This document shows positions 57,780 to 64,000 of a DNA stretch of 64,000 nt, piece by piece. Each line of letters begins with the position of its first letter. The stretch's first letter is position 1. Source of the DNA: Pelobates cultripes (Eukaryota; Chordata; Amphibia; Anura; Pelobatidae); the NCBI GenBank assembly GCA_933207985.1, contig OW240913.1:356842866-356906865 (forward strand). Reading direction: 5' to 3'. The notes beneath the pieces were generated by a model. The model was not told where the DNA came from, did no database searches, and worked only from the letters and a program-made list of their open reading frames with translations. The translations under genes were made by a program, and so were the position numbers.

Positions 57780-58115
57780 GGAGTAAAAAGTAAATTTTCT
57801 ACTTAATTATTCATGACTGATTGGCTGAGAGTGTCAACTGACTGCTCTAAGCCAATAGGCAGAGTCTCTGCTTGCTGCAATTCTAGGCTTTCGTTTTCAA
57901 ACTTTGTAGCAATCAGATGTTGGAGGGGACAGAGTGATCCAGTGCTGGAGAGGACCCTGTGGGGGTTAAACCACTCATTAATGGTTTAACCTATAAAGGC
58001 AAACCAGCGCCAGGCATGTTCTAGCACCATCGCAACTTTATACCCTTAGCAACTACTAGAGGTTATATAAATCATGTACATTATTGACAAAAAATGTTTT
58101 TAACTTTCCTTTAAT
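57780..58115. mobile_element. TTAA-type miniature element
   Basis: Contains the stem GATTGGCTGAGAGTGTCAACTG / GCTCTAAGCCAATAGGC and ends TAACTTTCCTTTAATG. The left end is uncertain. Confidence 0.45.
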
Positions 58116-58567
58116 GTTTGGATAACCCAAGGCACCTATTGTAACAGATAAAACTTGAATATAAAAAGAAAGAAATAAAAATAGCATTTCACTTTATATT
58201 TTGATGGATCCGCATTAGGGACAAAGAGGTTATCTGTAAAGGAAACAGACAGGAGGAAGTCTCTCATTGTCATGTAGACAGGTTTATGCTTTATCTTAGT
58301 TCTTCAGCCATCGCTGTACGCGTAAACACAATATGTTAAATGTATAAATCCAGCAACAATAAAAATAATAATAACAAGTTGTGAATACAGTACCAATAAT
58401 TATATTTTACTGCTTGCTGAATTTTCTCTCAAATTACATATTTGTTTCCATTTCTAATATACAGTTAATTTACATATTCTGCAATTTTTCTAAAATTTTT
58501 TTGTGCCATATGTCTGAAAATCCACACGTATAAAGCCTTTCTATATTATTTGTTTAAGCTGAATATT

Positions 58568-58573
58568 AATAAA
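58568..58573 (+). promoter_or_regulatory. Candidate polyadenylation signal AATAAA
   Basis: The hexamer AATAAA is followed within 20-40 bases by the GT-rich stretch GGTTTTGTGTTATTTTTGT, a typical downstream element. It lies about 3.7 kb after the stop codon at 54849. Confidence 0.45.
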
Positions 58574-58867
58574 GTTGTTCAAGATGGTTTTGTGTTATTT
58601 TTGTATCATATTCACCGTTACATTGTTGTATTTTTATATTTGAGGAGTGCTCTCTATGAATCTCAACACCAATCAACAAATATAACTGCTGTGCAGAATG
58701 GGTTCATCAACTAAGCAATGCACACCAAAAAACAAGGCCAAAAAATGTTCAATAGTTTTAAAATATCTTCAGATTGACAAATGGCAATATTATTAATACT
58801 TTCACTTTGATGATATTGTGAAAATATTTTAGGTGCACTATTACAATTGTGATACCTTATAGAGTTT

Positions 58868-59005
58868 TTCACTAAAGTGAGACTTTAAAGTGAATTTCAA
58901 ATTTAAGATCATAATGACCAAAATTCTCTGATCTATGCTTTAAGGTGGGCTACTCTGGCCTTAAATTTGAAATTAATTTTGAATTCTCACTTTAGTGAAT
59001 AATCC
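58868..59005. mobile_element. Short foldback element
   Basis: TTTCACTAAAGTGAGACTTT ... CAAATTTAAG is mirrored by CTTAAATTTGAAATT ... CTCACTTTAGTGAAT. Related to the arms of 7085-7410. Confidence 0.75.
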
Positions 59006-59009
59006 TGCC

Positions 59010-61525
59010 AGTGTAACATTACCATGTGAAGGGATCACTGTAAAACGTACATGGAATATTCAATATGTATCACTTCCCCATCATTGCTCCAGTTTTGCGT
59101 TGACAAATATGCACCATTTTGGTTTTATTTCAAGCCTTCTGTGATTTCTATGGTGGGCTTTTTCATTTTTTTATTTTTGCAGCCGTTTACAGCATACGGA
59201 TTGCAGCGTTAACCCAAAGAAGAGATGCTGTTAATTTTCCAGTTAGGGGGGGAAAGCGCAGGATTTCTACTATCACTGAACCTTCACTGATTCAGGACAT
59301 ACATAAAATTATACCTACTTTGATGATTGTTTACACAAATATTAGAGATTGAAAGATGCCTTCTGGTGTTCTGGTGTTTTAATATCATTTCTATGAGCCA
59401 TTTTTTAAATCTTTTTATTATGGCAGCTTTGTATTGGTAATCACATAGTTGAAAAGCTGATAATCTATGTGACCCAGAATAGATCCCGAGATGATTTCTT
59501 TTCATGAAGTGTGATGCTTCCGTTAGATACCCGATAGGCGTTTCTGCATAAGAGCATACTTAGAGTACTTTCTCCTGACAAAATGTGTTTTTTCTAAATA
59601 TTCCCATAAATTAACAAAAACTGTAAAAAAAACGCCCGTTGGTATCTCATGAAATCTGTTTCTGATAGACCATTAAATTTCTAAGCATACACAACATTTC
59701 TGTTGAGAACAGGAGTACCAAATAAGTTAACAGACATTTGTTTATAAAAATGGCCCAAATTTAAAATTACTATGGCTATAAAAAGCATAACTCATCAGGG
59801 TAAAGTATGGTGCAATTGCAGGATACCCACGTAAAGGTGTTTTCTAACTACAGACAAACTAACTGACTCAGAACAGGCTCTGTAGTAAACCTGTTTCTCA
59901 TTACCGAGACAGAATGTTTTGCAGTCTTGTACTTTTCCATAACTTATGCAAAATGTAAACAATTAGACATCATCTTATTGGCTTTCTTAAATTCCTCAAT
60001 GTATTCAATGTATCTGTTGTATAAATTCAAATTTGATTCCTGTTTATATATTTGAAAGAACAATGAACCATGTTTTATGCACATTTTTTTCCTTCTGTCA
60101 ACGTTCCTTGATTATTGTTTATAACAACACATGGCTAGGCAATTTTAATTGGTTAATTAAAATCAGAATAACCCTATTAGAGGATATTTTTTTAATACAG
60201 ATTCTCATTAGCATTCAGAATGAATTGGACTGTCTTTCCAGACAATGTAAGTAGATAGAGAATTAAAAAATATCAGTAGGTGTGTACAATATTAATAATG
60301 TACCTGGAGTATCCTAGATGGTACTAGAAGTGTATTATAGAAAATAATTAAATTTGAAAGTGTCTTAATACACATTTATATAATTTGGTACAAAAAACAA
60401 ACAAACAAAAAAACACTTTAACCTTACACCAAAAAAGTGTTAAGTGAAAAAAGTACTTAACTTAGTACAAAACAACTTCCCAAGAGGCCTTCCCCAGCAG
60501 CACCCCTTAAATAGACAGCTTGATATATACAAATATGGGATACAGCTTGATCTCTAAAACATAACAAATAAACAACACATAGTGATGTATTGTAACATAA
60601 ATAGAATGTGGCAGATACTTGTTGCACTCACATGATTGTGGATAAAATAGTGCCTTGAAGCCAAAAATGGCTATGATGTTCCCCTCTCCTCCTTTGTCTG
60701 GAAGCAATTGTGTAGAGCAGGAACCTCAGCAAACAGAATCAGGATTCAAATAAAAAAAAATATTTATTTAGGCAATAAGAAGGCTTGATAGATAAAAGGT
60801 TTAAAATCAACAAACAAAAGATGGATATCTTATATAATATGTAGGGATGAAACTAGATAACGTTTTTAGAAATTGTACAAAAATCACATTTTTTTTATGG
60901 ATATACTTAGAGTCACAAAGACACAGCTCTGCTTCATATAATATTGATGTTTTGATTTTGATTTTTTTTTTAAACATTATTTATTAGTGGATTTTTTTTT
61001 AATATTCCATCTCAACATTCAATATCATCGTGATATTAACAAGCTGATGATAGGGAAAATAAAATCGAATAACACAAAAAGGAAATGACATAACATCAAA
61101 TCAGGATACATATAGAAATTTAAGATTTGTTTACCAATAGGTAGAACTGCACAGATCCAGTAGATGATACATTTATACAATATGACCAAACTTTATAATA
61201 ATGCTCAAAGTGCATTGTATTATCCTAGTTAAGGTTAAGAAATGAATGATCCTGATGAATATTTACCTTATTTTTAACCTGGTAGATGGAATATTTACAA
61301 TCTCGAAGGTAGATATATAGTGTAAAATAAACAGTTCATGTTAAAATCATTTCAGCTGTAAGTTCTACTCAATAAAGACAGCAAATAAATTAGAGTGGAG
61401 TCATTACAGTAAACCACAAACATAATGGAATGAAAAATACTTTAGAATTGCAATTCATTAGAATGAAGATAAGGAATTATATTATGGAAAAAAGCCATAG
61501 TGGTGACATAAAATCGGAAGACACT
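59010..61525. other. Downstream sequence, no supported gene
   Basis: AT-rich. A patch at about 60400-60760 looks repeat-derived but is unclassed. Short frames here have no recognisable domain. Confidence 0.4.
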
Positions 61526-61530
61526 TTAAT

Positions 61531-61725
61531 ACATGTGGAATATACTAAATATACAAGTTATAACATTGTAAAATACACAGATATGGAGTAGATAAAAATA
61601 TATAGATAATAAATATACATAAGAAGTTGTAACTATTTCTAATCTATATTTTTTTATCTACTTTATATCTGTATATTTTACAATGTTATAACTTGTATAT
61701 TTGGTATATTCCACATGTTCACAAA
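61531..61725. repeat. Long AT-rich palindrome
   Basis: ACATGTGGAATATACTAAAT ... AACATTGTAAAATACACAGA ... GTAGATAAAAATATATAGAT is mirrored by ATCTATATTTTTTTATCTAC ... ATTTTACAATGTTATAAC ... TTGGTATATTCCACATGT. Arms of about 80 bases with few mismatches and a spacer of about 30 bases. Confidence 0.88.
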
Positions 61726-62139
61726 CTACCTCCGAGTAGAGATCTTTGGACATTTTAATAATGTGGCTAACTACTGCCAATCCTTTCTTCTTACCATTCA
61801 GTGATTTGTATTGTTTGTTTAATCACTATTGCACTTTGAACAGAGAGACATTTAGTGGAAATTCCATTTTTTTCTTTCTAAACTGTCAGTATTCTTTCAC
61901 ACCCCATATCTCCTATTCCTGGTTGCTTCAATTGCAGAGTTCTTTGCTATTTTATCCATATTTCTTTAGCCTCGGGTGGGGACTTCATACGTCTTACCAG
62001 TTGTAGTGGGAGATTTGGTTTATCTATTGATTTTTATATTTTGCTCATTGCATTTTATTTGTCTTGTGCTCTGTATATCACTTTATCTGCATATCCTATT
62101 AATTCTGTCTCCTCTCCCTACCCTGTGTCTCCCAGGAAG

Positions 62140-63060
62140 GTATTATATTACTGTACCATGCAGGTTTTCTCTAGCTTTAAGTGAAAAGTGTACAGAAGGA
62201 TCAGCGCTTAAAAACTTAAATAAAGGCAGCACACCTAAAGGAGAGGGCTCCCTCACAGGTCCTATAGGTATATAGGTATAAAAAAGTAGAAAAAGGTGGC
62301 GCCACACAGATAATATGTACAATTTAATATAAGCAAGTAATAATATAGAAATAAAAAATGAAATATAATACAGAGAGAGAACAATAAAAATATTAGGTGT
62401 GTGTGTATATATATATATCAAGAACAGTCCAAAAAGAGTCCAGTAAAACCTTTGAAATGAGAGAACAATCACAGTTCTATCTGAGGTAGAGACGTCTATG
62501 GAGTAGTGGGATCAAGGGGTTCGTGGGATCCGTAAGAAAGAGACAATCTACTAGTCCAATAAAACCCAAATAGGTAGCAGCCAATAAAAAAGTTCTATGT
62601 TGTTTGACTCACATTTTTAAGAGTTAAAAACTAGCTCTAGTACAAACAGCGTACAGTGGTATAATCCCCACTTAGGGGATACGTGAGGGAGTGTTGTAAG
62701 TATATATCTCGTCAAATGGGGACCATATGTAACATAAAAAACAACAATAGTGCTCACTGTGATAAAACCAGTAGAGTGTATAAAAATACCAAATGGTTAC
62801 TTACATTTGATTGGGCAGACGCACTGCTCAATGATAGGGTGTAAGTAGTATAATCCCCACCAAAGATTATTTGGAGTAGTATCTCTCTGGAACAAGTAAA
62901 ACTCAGATGCTAGGTAGTAAAATAATGAAAATTGCAAAAGCGATAAAATGGCTAACACGACTTAAAAAGTGGCCAAAATACCTTTATTAAAATACAGTTA
63001 GTTAAAAACTCCACAATGCGTTTTTCCCCTTAGGGCTTTCTCTAGATTTACTATGCATTT
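62140..63060. other. Possible Penelope-like flanking repeat
   Basis: Interspersed-repeat style sequence (GGTGGCGCCACACAGATAAT; CCTTTATTAAAATACAG; CTCCACAATGCG) upstream of the RT fragment. Two similar stretches, GTATAATCCCCAC, lie at about 62660 and 62848. The assignment is a guess from position and style. Confidence 0.3.
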
Positions 63061-63074
63061 AATTATGTATTTTT

Positions 63075-63470
63075 TCATTGAAGTAATATCTAAAAACAAA
63101 TTGTAAAAACAGCTTTCCTCTTGTCTGCTGCATTTGCAAGCCCTTTTTTTTAACCCCGCCCAGACTTTCTGTAGCTGTCCAATCATAGATTTCCCAATGA
63201 AGCTCAATGAGAAGTCTTTGCAAGTCAGGTGCCCTGAGCAATTGCTGCCTATTAAGTATAGCTCCCTGAGCTAAACAAACCAGGAAGTAACAGGAGTGAT
63301 TGTCCGATTGACAGCTAGGGGATGTAAAAAGGCTAATTTATAAAAGTGCCAATTTCTATTGAAATCTGCACTTTTTTTACACTGAAAAAAGAGGACACAC
63401 TCTTCACACATAAAGTGTTTCAGTAAACTAAAATGCATTTCGGGTCCAAAGTGTCCTTTTGATTAAATAT
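63075..63470. mobile_element. AACCAGGAAGTAACAGG-family element
   Basis: GCTAAACAAACCAGGAAGTAACAGGA, TTGACAGCTAGGGG and TTCACACATAAAGTG match 20911-21150 and, in reverse, 42578-42960. It ends GGGTCCAAAGTGTCCTTTTG. Confidence 0.7.
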
Positions 63471-63577
63471 TATTATGCTTCTTCCTTGAATTACTGATTG
63501 GTACACCCATAGCTCTAAAAAAAAGATAAAGTAAGTAAAAAAAGAAACGCTTCGCATTGTGCCATTCCTACTAGACA

Positions 63578-64000
63578 GATATTTTCGGGTATAGATTATA
63601 TCTTGTCCTCATTATCTCAACATATTATTTCCATCTACAGCCTTTGGTTATGGAGAGCCCATCATATTTGCAAGATTCATTATGCAAGATTAATTTTAAA
63701 TGGCAGGATGGCTATATCACGTGTGATGTCACCAGCTTATATACGATCATCGAGCATCAAAAAGACTGCAAAACTGTTAAATTTTATTTAAATCACGCAA
63801 AAAATTTTTTAGACACTCAAGTAGATTTTATCTTGGAGGGCATCAATATGATAGAACAAAGCAACTATCTTTGGTTCAATGACAATTATTACCTCCAGAC
63901 CAGTAGCACAGCTATGGGGACCACGTTTGTTCCAAGCTATGCCAATCTTTTTATTGCAAATTAGGAAAGTTTCTTTATTTATGAGGGACATGAGCTTGGA
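63578..64000 (+). mobile_element. Penelope-like reverse transcriptase fragment (runs off the window)
   Basis: The + frame through 63644-63964 reads LQPLVMESPSYLQDSLCKIN, CDVTSLYTIIEHQKD, then YLQTSSTAMGTTFVPSYANL and FIAN before a stop at 63962. DVTSLYT (first catalytic Asp block) and the TAMGTxFxPSYANLF block are signatures of Penelope-like RTs, whose usual partner is a C-terminal GIY-YIG nuclease that would lie beyond the window. Homologous reading continues after the stop (ESFFIYEGHELG), so this copy is broken by at least one nonsense codon. It is 5' truncated near 63578. Confidence 0.8.

Larger units (their letters stand above)
54852..58590 (+). other. Probable 3' UTR of the tail-exon gene
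   Basis: This is AT-rich sequence without long frames after the stop codon. AATAAA-type signals occur near 54934, 58171 and 58568. The last is followed by a GT/T-rich downstream element, so it is the best end. Three miniature elements sit inside: 55270-55610, 57332-57410 and about 57780-58113. A short form ending near 54960 is also possible. 55611-57330 otherwise shows no recognisable feature. Confidence 0.4.

Noticed and set aside
59119..59352. A 77-codon + strand frame with an acceptor-like TTTTTGCAG inside
   Set aside because: No recognisable domain, no good donor, and it lies beyond the best poly(A) signal.

Overview
The window looks like a piece of a large, repeat-rich, AT-rich vertebrate genome, most likely a frog. 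This is an inference. It rests on the mix of CR1/L2/Rex1-type LINEs, Tc1/mariner copies, hAT and TTAA-flanked miniature elements, a Penelope-like reverse transcriptase and tRNA-derived SINEs, together with very large introns. There are no bacterial-style genes, no rRNA or functional tRNA genes and no CRISPR array. Nearly all long open frames lie inside transposable elements or tandem repeats.

The only convincing host gene is on the + strand. It is a chain of very short acidic or polar exons at 21474-21539, 22529-22594, 24805-24861, 47917-47997 and 49381-49440, and a terminal exon at 54841 that stops after three codons. A further candidate exon lies at 1192-1245. All internal exons are multiples of three and phase 1 to phase 1, so each can be skipped without a frameshift. 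The joined tail (segments such as GQEDLKEN...ESQ and VEMCSQ) resembles, from memory, the disordered C-terminal tail of the ADP-ribosyl-hydrolase MACROD2, a gene known for huge introns. That name is tentative. A 3' UTR of up to about 3.7 kb ends near an AATAAA at 58568-58573.

Layout. 1-21.4 kb: intron, with a SINE, a CR1 LINE split by a hAT composite (4682-6236), an L2/Rex-type LINE (about 7.5-9.0 kb, minus), a Tc1 element split by a second hAT composite (10349-12681), and a third hAT composite (16311-19037). 21.4-25 kb: three exons among TTAA miniature elements and LINE tails. 25-48 kb: a 23-kb intron with a mariner-type fragment, a CCGAAG minisatellite, a nearly intact Tc1 (34.2-35.75 kb), a foldback plus CA-repeat composite (35.8-36.7 kb), a Rex1-type LINE (38.8-40.9 kb, minus), a CR1-type LINE (45.0-46.0 kb, minus) and a textbook TTAA element (46024-46503). 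48-58.6 kb: the last exons, a G-rich minisatellite, a long-TIR Tc1 (52.3-53.9 kb) and a 3' UTR carrying three miniature elements. 58.6-64 kb: downstream sequence with foldbacks and the start of a Penelope-like RT running off the window.

The most distinctive system is a set of non-autonomous hAT elements bounded by perfect 8-bp target duplications. Each carries long tandem arrays, and two of the three also carry GC-rich foldbacks. The foldbacks and related repeats hold strong 5' splice-site-like GTAAG motifs, and some hold TCTCGCGAGA palindromes. A second family of TTAA-flanked elements is built as a string of consecutive short hairpins.
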